Part shown: positions 8,013 to 19,799 of the stretch, in pieces
How positions within the stretch are numbered: the stretch's first letter is position 1
Layout of the letters: the number at the start of each line of letters is the position of its first letter
Source of the DNA: Emergencia sp.
Lineage (GTDB): Bacteria; Bacillota; Clostridia; Peptostreptococcales; Anaerovoracaceae
Assembly (NCBI GenBank): GCA_022767345.1
Contig: JALEOD010000056.1
Span: 1 to 64,000, forward strand
DNA: 64,000 bases
Direction: 5' to 3'
The notes under the pieces: model-generated
The model's database searches: none
Told to the model about the DNA's origin: nothing
Seen by the model: only the letters and a program-made list of their open reading frames with translations
Made by a program: the position numbers and the translations under genes

Positions 8013-8171
8013 TTGAAAACCTTTAGAAATGCGGTAGTTTTATTCCTGCTTTTCATGGTGGGAACCATGGCAGTCGTTCATGTGGACAGACAGTGTGCCA
8101 TGATGGAGCGAAATACGGAATCTTTTGCAGAAACTCTTACAGAAAAACTGGAAAATTACATTGAAAAATAA
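8013..8171 (+). CDS. Small single-pass membrane protein after spoIIP
   Basis: A 52-aa protein starting at TTG 8013, six bases after GGAGGA (8001-8006) and two bases after the spoIIP stop. Residues about 6-22 (NAVVLFLLFMVGTMAVV) form one membrane span, followed by a charged, helical, Glu/Lys-rich tail. I do not recognise a family. The close spacing suggests cotranscription with gpr-spoIIP and possible expression during sporulation. Confidence 0.6.
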   Translation: MKTFRNAVVLFLLFMVGTMAVVHVDRQCAMMERNTESFAETLTEKLENYIEK

Positions 8172-8225
8172 GCCGTCTTGCTATAAAATATATTTTGTAT
8201 AAGTACGTGCAAAGCGAGGAAATTT

Positions 8226-10017
8226 ATGGATTATCAGAAATATATCAGGAATTTTAGTATTATCGCTCATATAGACCACGGCAAATCGACCCTTGCCGAT
8301 AGAATTATTGAGAACACGGGGCTTGTTGCCCATCGAGATATGAAAGAGCAGTTTTTGGACAACATGGACTTAGAAAGGGAGCGCGGCATTACCATCAAGC
8401 TGCAGACCACTCGTCTTGTTTACAATGCCAAGGACGGCAACGAGTATATTTTCAATCTCATCGACACACCGGGACATGTGGACTTTACATATGAGGTGTC
8501 CAGAAGCCTGGCAGCCTGTGAGGGCGCGGTTCTGGTGGTGGACTCCACTCAGGGAGTAGAAGCCCAGACGATGGCAAATGTGTATCTGGCATTGGAAGAA
8601 GACCTTGAGATTCTGCCCTGCCTGAACAAAATTGACCTGGCAAGCTCCCGGCCGGAAGAGACCAAGGAAGAAATCGAAGAGATGATCGGAATCGATGCTT
8701 CGGAAGCGCCGCTGGTATCCGCAAAGGAAGGCATCGGCATTACCGATCTTCTGGAAGCAGTGGTACAGACCGTACCTGCACCGACTGGTGATGTGGACGG
8801 CAAACTGAAAGCACTGATTTTCGACTCAGTTTACGACAATTATAAAGGCGTGGTGATTTATACCCGTATCTTTGACGGTTCCGTCAAGGTGGGTGATACC
8901 ATTCGCCTGATGAATACAAACAAGAAGTATGAAGTCACTGAGGTCGGCGTCATGGCGCCGGGTCACGTGCCGACAAAATCCCTGCGGGCAGGGGAGGTAG
9001 GCTACATCTGTGCCAGCATTAAGCAGGTGCGGGACGCCAGAGTGGGTGATACCATTACTTTGGACAAGGAGCCGACCGAAGAACCACTGCCGGGCTACAA
9101 GAAAGTGCAGTCCATGGTTTACTGCGGCATTTATCCGGCAGAGGGTGAAAAATACGAAGGTGTAAAAGACGCGCTGGAAAAGCTGCAGGTCAATGACGCG
9201 GCATTCCTCTTTGAGCCGGAAACCTCTACAGCCCTTGGATTTGGATTCCGCTGCGGATTCCTGGGACTTTTACACATGGAAATTATCGTGGAGCGTTTAG
9301 AGCGGGAGTTTGGGCTGGCAGTTATCACTACTTCGCCGAGTGTAGTTTATAGAGTTGTGCTGCAGGACGGCACGGTGGAGATGATTCAGAACCCGACCAA
9401 CCTGCCGGATCAGACCGAAATCAGTCATATCGAAGAGCCGATTGTAAAGGCGGACATCATGATTCCGAAAGAATACGTAGGTTCCATTATGGAACTGTGT
9501 CAGGACAGACGTGGCAAGATGCTCCATATGGAATATATCACCGAAAACAGAGTGCAGCTTCACTACGAACTGCCGCTTAACGAAGTCATCTACGATTTCT
9601 TCGACGCATTGAAGTCAAAGACCCGCGGCTACGGTTCTTTGGATTACGAATTTATTCGCTACGAAAAATCCCAGCTTGTCAAACTGGACGTGCTGCTTAA
9701 CAAAGATCTGGTGGACGCATTCTCCATGATTGTCCACGAGTCAAAGGCATATAACAGAGGACGCTTTGTCTGCGAAAAACTGAAAGAGATTATTCCGATG
9801 CATCAGTTCGAGGTGCCGATTCAGGCCGCTGTCGGACAGAAGGTCATTGCTCGTGAAACGGTTAAGGCTTACAGAAAGGACGTTATCGCCAAGTGTTACG
9901 GCGGCGACATTTCCCGGAAAAAGAAGCTTCTGGAGAAGCAGAAAGAGGGAAAGAAGAGAATGCGTCAGTTCGGAAAGGTGGAAGTGCCGCAGGAGGCTTT
10001 CACAGCGGTGCTCAAAT

Positions 10018-10034
<17 letters not shown>
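8226..10034 (+). CDS. lepA: Elongation factor 4 (LepA)
   Basis: A 602-aa translational GTPase of full length. G1 is AHIDHGKST (14-22), the RERGITIK switch I motif follows, then DTPGHVDF (G3) and CLNKID (G4). The C-terminal LepA-specific domain begins near GYGSLDYEF and ends in the [18 protein letters not shown] region typical of EF4. LepA binds the ribosome and promotes back-translocation or helps 30S assembly under stress. The gene follows the spoIIP cluster and its last 17 bases overlap hemW, an order conserved in many Firmicutes. Confidence 0.98.
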
Positions 10035-12662
<2,628 letters not shown>

Positions 12663-12694
12663 ATTGAATTTATAAACGAAGGAGAAGTTTACTA

Positions 12695-13807
12695 ATGGGA
12701 GAAGTAAAACAGAGGGATTATGTCTTTGACGCGCTCCGCGGTCTGTGCATGTGGTCTATTCCGATTTCACACTTTACCAGAATGGCAGGACACTTTAGTC
12801 AGGCTTCCTTAAGCGGAGTTGTATACATAACCATTAACGTATTTGTCATGCAGGCGTTTATGTTCCTTTCCGGCTATTTTTCAAAGAAGCCGGATCGCAG
12901 CAGAGAAACCGCCTTTCAAGTGTTTCTGTGGCCGTACATTTTGAGCATTTTCTTTTTCTACGGCGTGCGACTCTTGTTCTGGGGCAATGCGAATCTGTAT
13001 TTTGACAGGGCGCCTTTTGCTATGTGGTTCATGGTGACTTTGTTCCTATATAAAGTGCTCCAGAAAAACTACATTAAAATTCCGCATTTCTTTGCGATGA
13101 CCTTTGTGCTGTACCTCATCGCGGGCTGTCTGCCTTTCCTGACAGACTATCTGTCTCTGGGCAGAATTGTATCCTACTTCCCGTTCTTTTTCCTGGGTTA
13201 CTACTGCACATCGGAACATATCGCAAAGATTAAGTGTCTGAAAAAGTGGCAGTGCGCAGTCCTTGGCGTATTTTTAATCGGAGTGTCCTGCTTCCTTGCT
13301 TTCGGCGTACCGCAGGTACCGGTAGGCTGGTATCTGATGAAAGACCCGGGCTCTTTTACCGGGGTTGTCTGGTGGCTGGATATTCTGATGAGAGCAGTGC
13401 TCTTTATCATCGGCGCTCTTTGGATTATTCTTATGTTTAATATTTTACCGAGCAAGGACACTTACCTGGCTTATGTTGGCAGAAACACCATGCCGGTTTA
13501 CATTTTGCACCTCGTTGTGCGCCAGTGGATGAAAAAGCACGGCGGTATCAGTCTGGGACTGTTCCCAATGCCGGCGGCAAGCAGCGTACTTTATTATGTG
13601 ATGGTATTCGGCTTTGCCTCTCTGTGCGTGGTGGTCTTTGCTTCAAAGCCTGTATCAAAGGGCTACGACTGGGTAATTGACACCAGCTACGCCATCTTTA
13701 TGTGGATTGTAAATCATATCATTTTGCCGCCTTTTGCTGTTTTGGAAAAAGGGCTGAAAGCCTGGGGCATCAGTACCGCGGATTTGATTGAAAAACAGAA
13801 AAAATAG
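12695..13807 (+). CDS. Acyltransferase family 3 membrane protein
   Basis: A 370-aa integral membrane protein with about ten predicted spans. The N-terminus (RDYVFDALRGLCMWSIPISH) has the Arg/Asp start and membrane-embedded His of acyltransferase-3 proteins such as OafA or OpgC. These move acyl groups onto sugars or envelope polymers; the substrate here cannot be read from sequence. Start ATG 12695 follows GAAGGAG. It is followed after nine bases by a DUF4190 gene. Confidence 0.85.
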   Translation: MGEVKQRDYVFDALRGLCMWSIPISHFTRMAGHFSQASLSGVVYITINVFVMQAFMFLSGYFSKKPDRSRETAFQVFLWPYILSIFFFYGVRLLFWGNANLYFDRAPFAMWFMVTLFLYKVLQKNYIKIPHFFAMTFVLYLIAGCLPFLTDYLSLGRIVSYFPFFFLGYYCTSEHIAKIKCLKKWQCAVLGVFLIGVSCFLAFGVPQVPVGWYLMKDPGSFTGVVWWLDILMRAVLFIIGALWIILMFNILPSKDTYLAYVGRNTMPVYILHLVVRQWMKKHGGISLGLFPMPAASSVLYYVMVFGFASLCVVVFASKPVSKGYDWVIDTSYAIFMWIVNHIILPPFAVLEKGLKAWGISTADLIEKQKK

Positions 13808-13816
13808 GAGGGGAAT

Positions 13817-14197
13817 ATGGAGCATTACAACGAAGAAAATAAATATGAAGAGACGCAGATTAAGGGGGAAAAAAGCGGCGGCGCGACCATCGTCGATTTT
13901 AACTACGAAAAGTATGCCGAAGTAGAACATAAAGCGACCCATACCGATGCAACAGCGGCGCTGGTCTTTGGCATCTTGTCTCTGGTCTTTGACCTGTTCG
14001 GCGCGCTCTTTGGCATTATCCTTGGCATTGTAGGCATCGTCTTTGGCCTGAAAGGAAGAGCTGATGTAGAAAAGCAGGGAATGGCAACAGCGGGACTGGT
14101 GCTTGCCATACTGGGAACGGTTTTAGGCGTGCTCAAAATTATCGTATCTATATGCTTTTTCGCATTCTATGCGGTAGATTTTTTGAACTATTTTTGA
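13817..14197 (+). CDS. DUF4190-type small membrane protein
   Basis: A 126-aa protein with a polar, acidic N-terminus (1-45) and two hydrophobic Gly/Ile-rich spans (about 46-75 and 93-122) around KGRADVEKQGMATAG. This layout is typical of DUF4190, a family of unknown function common in Firmicutes and Actinobacteria. GGAGGGG lies six bases before ATG 13817. Confidence 0.75.
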   Translation: MEHYNEENKYEETQIKGEKSGGATIVDFNYEKYAEVEHKATHTDATAALVFGILSLVFDLFGALFGIILGIVGIVFGLKGRADVEKQGMATAGLVLAILGTVLGVLKIIVSICFFAFYAVDFLNYF

Positions 14198-14283
14198 TAT
14201 GAATTTTCACCAGCTTGGTCTAAAAGAATTTTTATGTCGTAAATTAGTATCATTATATTTTATGAATTTTAAGGAGAACAAGA

Positions 14284-15249
14284 TTGATTTATTTAGAGTA
14301 TCTTGCAGCAGCGGTTATCGTTGTGATTTTATCGATTAAGGCGTCAGATTACATTGATCTTCTGGATAAGAATACGAAGCTTTCCGGTGCCTTTTTAGGT
14401 GGTATTATGCTTTCAGCTGTTACATCTCTGCCGGAACTTTTTACCAGCATTTCGGCGACGGTTCTGCTGGATAGGCCGGGGCTTTGCATGGGGAATATTT
14501 TAGGCAGTGATTTATTTAATCTGGGAGCGCTGGCATTTTTTATCCTGCTGTTTTCAAAAGCTTTTGCAAAGGGAAAGGTCTCAAAGAGTTACCGCCATGT
14601 GACGATGGTCGTACTTCTGATTTATATCTTGATTATTCTTAACTTTGCCGGTATTTTACAGTTCAGAGTTTTGCACATATCTGTTACTTCAGTGCTGATT
14701 GCGCTGATTTACGCCTTGGGTGCCAAGTATTTGGCGGTGGCTGATGATGTGACCTCCGATGAGGCTGTACTGGATTATCATTCCGAGTCCAGCACGTCGC
14801 TGACGGTAAAACAAATTGGCGTTCGTTTCTTTTTTGCGGCGGTGGGAATCATTGCGTTCAGCATTATTCTGACCTATCTGACCGATGAAATTTCTGTCAG
14901 ACTGCATCTGGGGCAGGGGCTTGCAGGAGCGATTTTCCTCGGGGTAGCTACATCTTTGCCGGAGGTAACTTCCACCGTTGCCCTGTTTAAGATGAAGAAC
15001 TTTAATATTGCTGTCGGCAATATTATCGGAAGCAATCTGTTCAACTTTATCATTCTGGTTGTGGCAGACATGCTGTCTATGGGCAGCGGCGTCTATGCGA
15101 CCCTGGATCACCAGATTGAAAATCTGCTGGTTTTCGGCGGTGTGGCAACAATCCTGTTCTGGGTGCTGCTTCGCTTTAAAAAAGCCACAACGCAGACAAT
15201 CTGCGCCTTGGGCATGGTGGCATGCTATCTGGGATTTTTACTGGTATAA
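14284..15249 (+). CDS. Ca2+/Na+ antiporter family (CaCA) membrane protein
   Basis: A 321-aa protein starting at TTG 14284 after AAGGAG. It shows the inverted alpha-repeat of the CaCA superfamily: SAVTSLPELFTS...GNILGSDLFNL in the first half and GVATSLPEVTS...GNIIGSNLFNF in the second. These Glu-containing repeats bind the exchanged cation. About ten spans are present. The likely role is export of Ca2+ in exchange for Na+ or H+. Confidence 0.9.
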   Translation: MIYLEYLAAAVIVVILSIKASDYIDLLDKNTKLSGAFLGGIMLSAVTSLPELFTSISATVLLDRPGLCMGNILGSDLFNLGALAFFILLFSKAFAKGKVSKSYRHVTMVVLLIYILIILNFAGILQFRVLHISVTSVLIALIYALGAKYLAVADDVTSDEAVLDYHSESSTSLTVKQIGVRFFFAAVGIIAFSIILTYLTDEISVRLHLGQGLAGAIFLGVATSLPEVTSTVALFKMKNFNIAVGNIIGSNLFNFIILVVADMLSMGSGVYATLDHQIENLLVFGGVATILFWVLLRFKKATTQTICALGMVACYLGFLLV

Positions 15250-15272
15250 TTTGCGGAAAGGAGAACTTATCT

Positions 15273-16250
15273 ATGGAAGGACATTGTAAACTGTGCCCGC
15301 AATGTAATGGACGGGCATGTAAAAATCAGATTCCCGGCCCCGGCGCAAAGGGAATCGGTGATACGGCGATGAGAAATTACGACAAGTGGAAAGAAATCCG
15401 TATCAATATGGATACTTTGACTGAAAGAAGAGAGGTGAGCACTGAGCTTTCACTCTTTGGAAAAACTTTTGCGGCGCCGTTTTTTGCAGGCCCTGTGGGA
15501 GCTGTAAATATGCATTACGGTGACAAGTACAACGATTTGGAATACAACAACATTCTGGTTCCTGCCTGCAAGGAAAGCGGCATTGCGGCATTTACGGGAG
15601 ACGGCATGGACCCTGAAGTGATGAAGGCTGCCAGTATTGCCATAAAAGAAGTGAATGGCTTCGGTGTGCCGACAGTAAAACCTTGGAATAAAGCCATGAT
15701 TGCAGAAAAGATGGAACTGGTAAAGGAATCCGGTGCTTTTGCGGTGGCCATGGATATTGACGCGGCGGGGCTTCCGTTTTTAAAAAATTTCCAGCCTCCT
15801 GCGGGAAGTAAATCTGTGGACGAGATGAGAGAGATTATCGCAGAAGCGGGACTTCCGTTTATCATCAAGGGGATTATGACGCCGAAAGCGGCGCGCAAGG
15901 CAAAGGAAGCGGGCGCTTCTGCCATCATCGTGTCTAATCATGGCGGCAGAGTGCTGGATCAGTGTCCGGCAACAGCGGAAGTGCTGGAAGCCATTGCGGA
16001 TGAAGTGGGCGGTTCCATGAAAGTACTGGTGGACGGCGGAATCAGAGACGGCGTAGATGTGTTCAAGGCGCTGGCTCTAGGCGCAGACGCAGTGCTCCTC
16101 GCAAGACCTTTTGTCAATGCAGTCTACCGCGGCGAAGGACAGGCAGTAAAGGACTACGTCGCAAAGGTACAGGCGGAGCTTGCCGATACCATGGCTATGT
16201 GCGGGGCGTACAGCTTAGATGAGATTTGTAAAGATATGATTTGGAGATAA
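15273..16250 (+). CDS. FMN-dependent alpha-hydroxyacid dehydrogenase (LldD-like) with N-terminal Cys cluster
   Basis: A 325-aa TIM-barrel protein. The start ATG 15273 follows AAAGGAG. The FMN-binding and catalytic blocks are IIKGIMTPKAARKAKEAGA, SNHGGRVLD with the catalytic His, VDGGIRDGVDVFKALALGAD and ARPF. The enzyme family oxidises lactate, glycolate or similar 2-hydroxyacids, but the substrate is not predictable. It is shorter than LldD. Before the barrel lies a Cys group (Cys5, Cys8, Cys11, Cys16) that could hold a metal or Fe-S cluster; such an extension is seen in clostridial members. A terminator follows. Confidence 0.88.
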   Translation: MEGHCKLCPQCNGRACKNQIPGPGAKGIGDTAMRNYDKWKEIRINMDTLTERREVSTELSLFGKTFAAPFFAGPVGAVNMHYGDKYNDLEYNNILVPACKESGIAAFTGDGMDPEVMKAASIAIKEVNGFGVPTVKPWNKAMIAEKMELVKESGAFAVAMDIDAAGLPFLKNFQPPAGSKSVDEMREIIAEAGLPFIIKGIMTPKAARKAKEAGASAIIVSNHGGRVLDQCPATAEVLEAIADEVGGSMKVLVDGGIRDGVDVFKALALGADAVLLARPFVNAVYRGEGQAVKDYVAKVQAELADTMAMCGAYSLDEICKDMIWR

Positions 16251-16270
16251 AAACCTAAGAAACGAAAATG

Positions 16271-16297
16271 CCGGCGGGGTGATCCGCCGGTGTTTTT
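16271..16297 (+). terminator. Rho-independent terminator
   Basis: CCGGCGG (16271-16277) pairs with CCGCCGG (16284-16290) and is followed by TGTTTTTT. It ends the transcript of the hydroxyacid dehydrogenase. Confidence 0.85.
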
Positions 16298-16349
16298 TCG
16301 TGTCACATTTGCTTGTTTTTATGCGTTATATATATAGAACTTCTTCTTC

Positions 16350-16378
16350 TTGATAACTATCATCTGCTATGGTATATT
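16350..16378 (+). promoter_or_regulatory. Sigma-A promoter for the ECF sigma operon
   Basis: TTGATA (16350-16355), 17 bases, TATATT (16373-16378), 38 bases before the start codon. Confidence 0.55.
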
Positions 16379-16416
16379 AAATATAAAGATACTATACCAT
16401 TGAGAGGATATAGCGA

Positions 16417-16950
16417 ATGTGCGAAGATGCTAGAAATGCAATAGTCGAGGAAATTGAGAAGAAGTATGGTAGACTTATTAGAAAGGTGGCTTATGAGGTT
16501 TTGCATGACAGTCATGAAGTAGAGGATATCATACAAAGTGTACTTTGGAATTTGATTTCCAGACATATGGATAAGCTGGGAGAAAAAGATTTCAAGGGCT
16601 ATTTGTGTACGGCTGTGCGTAATGCTGCAATCAATGAATACCGCAGACGCGAAAATGGGGCAGTCTGTGTAGATTCGGTTGATTTATCAAAGCTGACAGA
16701 ACAGCAGATAGATACAGCAGCTTTTTGTGATAATCAAGGATTTGGCGTGGAACTTGAGGAAGTACTGAATCAGCTCGATTATATTGATAAGGATATCATT
16801 TGTCTGCATTATGGTGATGGATATACATATGCGGAGATTGCGCCGGTTGTGGGAATGAGCGACAGCGCGGTACGCAAGCGCGCTGAACGTGCTTTGAAAA
16901 AGTTGGAAGTCATGCTGCTGGAGAAAGAGGTGAAGAACGATGATAAATAA
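16417..16950 (+). CDS. ECF-type sigma-70 family RNA polymerase sigma factor
   Basis: A 177-aa protein. Region 2 covers about residues 10-75 with HEVEDIIQSVLWNL and YLCTAVRNAAINEYRRR (promoter -10 contact). Region 4 is about 120-168, with CLHYGDGYTYAEIAPVVGMS and AVRKRAERALKKLE as its helix-turn-helix. It directs RNA polymerase to a small regulon, probably an envelope stress set. It overlaps the next gene by 11 bases; that gene encodes a membrane protein placed like an anti-sigma factor. Confidence 0.92.
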   Translation: MCEDARNAIVEEIEKKYGRLIRKVAYEVLHDSHEVEDIIQSVLWNLISRHMDKLGEKDFKGYLCTAVRNAAINEYRRRENGAVCVDSVDLSKLTEQQIDTAAFCDNQGFGVELEEVLNQLDYIDKDIICLHYGDGYTYAEIAPVVGMSDSAVRKRAERALKKLEVMLLEKEVKNDDK

Positions 16951-17623
16951 AGAGGGACAAATTGAGAAAGAAGCAGAGAAAATTCTTAGTGCCTATGCAA
17001 AGGAACTGAAAAAAAGTCGTAATACTTACTTAGACGCATTGGAACAGGAAGAAGTACCGAACCCGTCGCTTTTTCTTGAAGAGCCGCACCCAAAGGTGCC
17101 GGTGCAGGGTCATCGTAAAATCAGATTAAAAAGGCTGCTGGTTCTGGTTGCAGTGCTGATACTTTTGATGGGACTTGCGGTTGTATCATCGGAAGGCGCA
17201 AGGAAACAGTTTTTTGGATTTCTGCAAAATGATAAGGAAGGGCATACGGAACTGAAATTTATTGGCGATGAAGAAAATGCGTCGGGACTTCCGGATTTCG
17301 AACTGGGATATGTGCCGGAAGGGTTTGAGCTGTATGATGCAACGGATGATGGGGTTTGTAAAGAGATTCGTTATTTAGGGAAAGAGAAGGGCGAACGCAT
17401 TAGTTGTACAATATGCGAAAGTCGTACTTACAGTGCAGGTTTTGACACGGAGACCCATGAAAGAAAGGATGTTATGGTAAATATCAGCCAGGGTCTACTT
17501 TTCTATGGAGAAAGCGACTGCATGCTGGTATGGCAGGTCGGTGATTATACTTTTGATTTGCTTACATCTTTCTCAGAAAAGGAAACTTTGGAGGTTGCAA
17601 GAAACATAACTTTGAAAAAATAG
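16940..17623 (+). CDS. DUF4367-like single-pass membrane protein, putative anti-sigma partner
   Basis: A 227-aa protein with a cytoplasmic N-terminus (1-65), one span (about 66-84, LLVLVAVLILLMGLAVVSS) and an extracellular part that begins around LGYVPEGFELYD and ends in VARNITLKK, matching the DUF4367 pattern. Its start overlaps the sigma gene by 11 bases. That arrangement and topology are typical of membrane regulators that hold an ECF factor inactive. The N-terminal part is short and lacks a clear zinc anti-sigma motif, so the role is inferred. Confidence 0.7.
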   Translation: MINKEGQIEKEAEKILSAYAKELKKSRNTYLDALEQEEVPNPSLFLEEPHPKVPVQGHRKIRLKRLLVLVAVLILLMGLAVVSSEGARKQFFGFLQNDKEGHTELKFIGDEENASGLPDFELGYVPEGFELYDATDDGVCKEIRYLGKEKGERISCTICESRTYSAGFDTETHERKDVMVNISQGLLFYGESDCMLVWQVGDYTFDLLTSFSEKETLEVARNITLKK

Positions 17624-17720
17624 ATTACTGGAAGCTATAACGGAAATTAAAATTTTTTAAAAATTGATGTCACAAAATACAGTTTTGCATTGTTATGTTA
17701 GATGAGAAAATTAATTTTAG

Positions 17721-17864
17721 TGTGGTAAATTTACTGTAAGCTTGGGTGTAACTAGAAAAACTGGTGCAAGTGCAAAACTTGATTATGCGCCAAAATCAGG
17801 TTATAAGCTGAAAATTTATAATAAAGACACATCCATCTGGCATTGCACACATGTTGCTGCATAA
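17721..17864 (+). pseudogene. Possible remnant of a small secreted protein gene
   Basis: Within the 278-base gap between the regulator and the next gene, one frame reads 47 codons without a start codon, beginning CGKFTVSLGVTRKTGASAKL and continuing through YAPKSGYKLKIYN to a TAA at 17862. The composition looks like a folded beta-rich protein end, but there is no start and no ribosome-binding site. It may be a decayed gene end or chance. Confidence 0.25.
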
Positions 17865-17946
17865 TTCCTGAAATATTCTATTAGGTTCATTCAAATGAAT
17901 AATGGGCGAACCTAATTTAGGAGTGAAAGCAAAGGAGGTCGGAATC

Positions 17947-18432
17947 ATGAGAAAGAAATTTGCGTTAGCGAGTATTGCCGTATTATGTGTAGGCGGTCTG
18001 ATTTATTTTGCGGTGACTACAAATTTAATCGGTGGTGAGAATCTTTACGAACGCTTTGGCAGAGATTACAAGCTGCAGGAGGATGAACTTCTGTATGGCA
18101 ATTTTTACTTTCATAAGGATGGAATAGCACCTGTTAGAATTGAAAGAATTTCAATCACAAATAAGAAGAATATCCCTATTGAAGTGAAATTTTTCTTTTG
18201 CGGCAGGCAGAGTATGCAAATGACTGGCGGTCCGATTAAGAAAGTTGAGTTTGAAACTGATTACGGAGAGAATCTTTCTGTTGCTAATCAGGTAAAATGG
18301 CTAAAGGATCAGGAATTTCAAATTGTAGTTACAACCAAGGAAGATAAGCTGGAGGATATTTGGCTGGAAGTTGAATACAGCGTGCTTGGGATGTTCAAAA
18401 AACGAATCCAAACAGAAGAGCTGATTGTATAA
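17947..18432 (+). CDS. Membrane-anchored protein of unknown function
   Basis: A 161-aa protein starting at ATG 17947 after AAAGGAGG; an in-frame ATG at 17902 has no good ribosome-binding site. Residues about 4-24 form a signal-anchor (FALASIAVLCVGGLIYFAVTT). The remaining 135 residues are a soluble, beta-rich extracellular part with no family I recognise. It belongs to the neighbourhood of the ECF sigma pair and a lipoprotein gene and may be a regulon member. Confidence 0.6.
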   Translation: MRKKFALASIAVLCVGGLIYFAVTTNLIGGENLYERFGRDYKLQEDELLYGNFYFHKDGIAPVRIERISITNKKNIPIEVKFFFCGRQSMQMTGGPIKKVEFETDYGENLSVANQVKWLKDQEFQIVVTTKEDKLEDIWLEVEYSVLGMFKKRIQTEELIV

Positions 18433-18523
18433 AATGACAGGAAGTTAATATTTTGGTGTAATTTTCCTGTGAGGTTTTAGAAGTAGAGAAGAGCATCAAG
18501 TAAAGTAGTATACCTTTCTCTGT

Positions 18524-18551
18524 TTGTCATATTTTGGATATTAAGTATAAT
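18524..18551 (+). promoter_or_regulatory. Candidate promoter for the lipoprotein gene
   Basis: TTGTCA (18524-18529), 16 bases, TATAAT (18546-18551), ending 19 bases before the start codon. Confidence 0.5.
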
Positions 18552-18570
18552 ACATTGGAGGAATGAACCA

Positions 18571-19262
18571 ATGAAGAGACTGTTATCTTTAAAAGAAAGC
18601 AAACTGTTAGTTCTTATGCTTGTTTTGAGCATGATATTGCTTGCATCATGCGGAGAAAATGTTGCGGAAAACAATAAGGCAAACGAGAAGGAATATAGAT
18701 GGAATGTTATGCAGCTGGATATGCAAAACGAGGGTTTGAGTGATGAAGAACAGACAAAGCGAATGGAAGTATTCGGTCAGATGTTTCGTTCCATTTTCTT
18801 TGATGATTCAAAGGAAGCAGAACGGGTCATCAGCACGATTGACGGAAAAGGTATTACAGCCAAAACTTTGAACTGCGTGCTTTGAAAATCAGAGAGGGAG
18901 GAGAAGAACACCCTTATAAAACAACATGGGAAACGATGAAGCAGGAGGCTGCGGAATTACAGTACATAAAAAAACAGAATTGCTATGATGATTTCCTGGA
19001 TTTGGCAAATCAGGTGTTTTGCGAAACAAGAACCGCTTATTCAGAGGATGAACAGTTGCGCAAGTATTATGATGAGCAAAAAAAGCTGATGGGTTTGACA
19101 GATGAAGCGTACTGGGCATTTATGGAAGAGGCAAACCAGAGAATACAATTTCATCTGCTGGTGCAGGATTACATAAAACAAAATGATTATCCAGCCATAG
19201 AGCTTAAAACAATAGAATGCAACCTTCAGGATGAGGAATATAAGGAAAAAGTATTTAACTGA
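18571..19262 (+). pseudogene. Lipoprotein gene interrupted by a one-base frameshift
   Basis: The first frame (18571-18885) encodes a lipoprotein signal peptide with lipobox LASC (Cys27) and then a helical, SurA-N-like stretch. It stops early with an out-of-place tail, TLNCVL. A second frame continues to 19262. Joining them at the AAAA run (18862-18865) by adding one A restores a smooth sequence reading ITAKNFELRALKIREGGEE and a protein of about 230 aa with normal helical content. The promoter and ribosome-binding site are intact. The gene is therefore either freshly inactivated, switched at a homopolymer, or affected by an assembly error. Function is unknown; a foldase-like or regulatory lipoprotein is possible. 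Confidence 0.7.
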
Positions 19263-19411
19263 AAAAGGGGATTGTAAATATTTTTGTTAACCATAGAGTT
19301 TTGAAAGGACATGAGATCATGTATTTCGGAAAAAAGATTGGTATAGTAATTTTATCTACATAGAAAACAGGCTGTCCCATCAATGAAAAAATTCGGTTCT
19401 TCAGCCTGCAC

Positions 19412-19732
19412 GCCAACTTCAAAAGATTTTTTTGAAATTCTTGCGTCAGCCTCCTCAAATCCGCCAACTTCAATGGTTTTTTCATTAAAAATTGCGTATG
19501 CCATGCGCCATACGCCAACTCTAAGGTTTTTTAAACAGATATTGCGCTGCTGTCGGCGATTCAACCAACTTTACGCAATTATCTTCTAAAATCCCTTTGA
19601 TGTTGGCACTTTTTCAGGGAGCAACGCAATATTATAGAAAATACTTTCCGAAGTTGGCGCAGAGCCGCTAATTGCAAGTTGGCACGGGGCTTCTAGTCTC
19701 AATTCGACCAGAGAATCTAATCACAAGTTGAC
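19412..19732. repeat. Array A: 34-bp elements at 51-bp intervals, two orientations
   Basis: This lies in the 540-base gap between the lipoprotein and the convergent dehydrogenase. Three + strand elements begin GCCAACT(T) at 19412, 19463 and 19514 and end in TTGCG 28-29 bases later. Two copies in opposite orientation span 19574-19607 and 19625-19658, also 34 bases and 51 apart. Extra AAGTTGGC and AAGTTGAC copies lie at 19676 and 19725. Interiors are A/T-rich and differ between copies. No coding frame fits. See the findings for the related arrays B, C and D. Confidence 0.7.
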
Positions 19733-19735
19733 ATA

Positions 19736-19787
19736 GGGACTGCACCCTAACGGTTTTACTTTCCGTTCATGGGCGCAGTCCCTTTTT
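19736..19787 (+). terminator. Strong two-part hairpin terminator
   Basis: GGGACTGC (19736-19743) pairs with GCAGTCCC (19775-19782). CCC/GGG and AACGG/CCGTT extend the stem inside, and TTTTT follows. It ends + strand transcription before the convergent dehydrogenase gene. Confidence 0.85.
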
Positions 19788-19799
19788 AGTTCCGATCAG

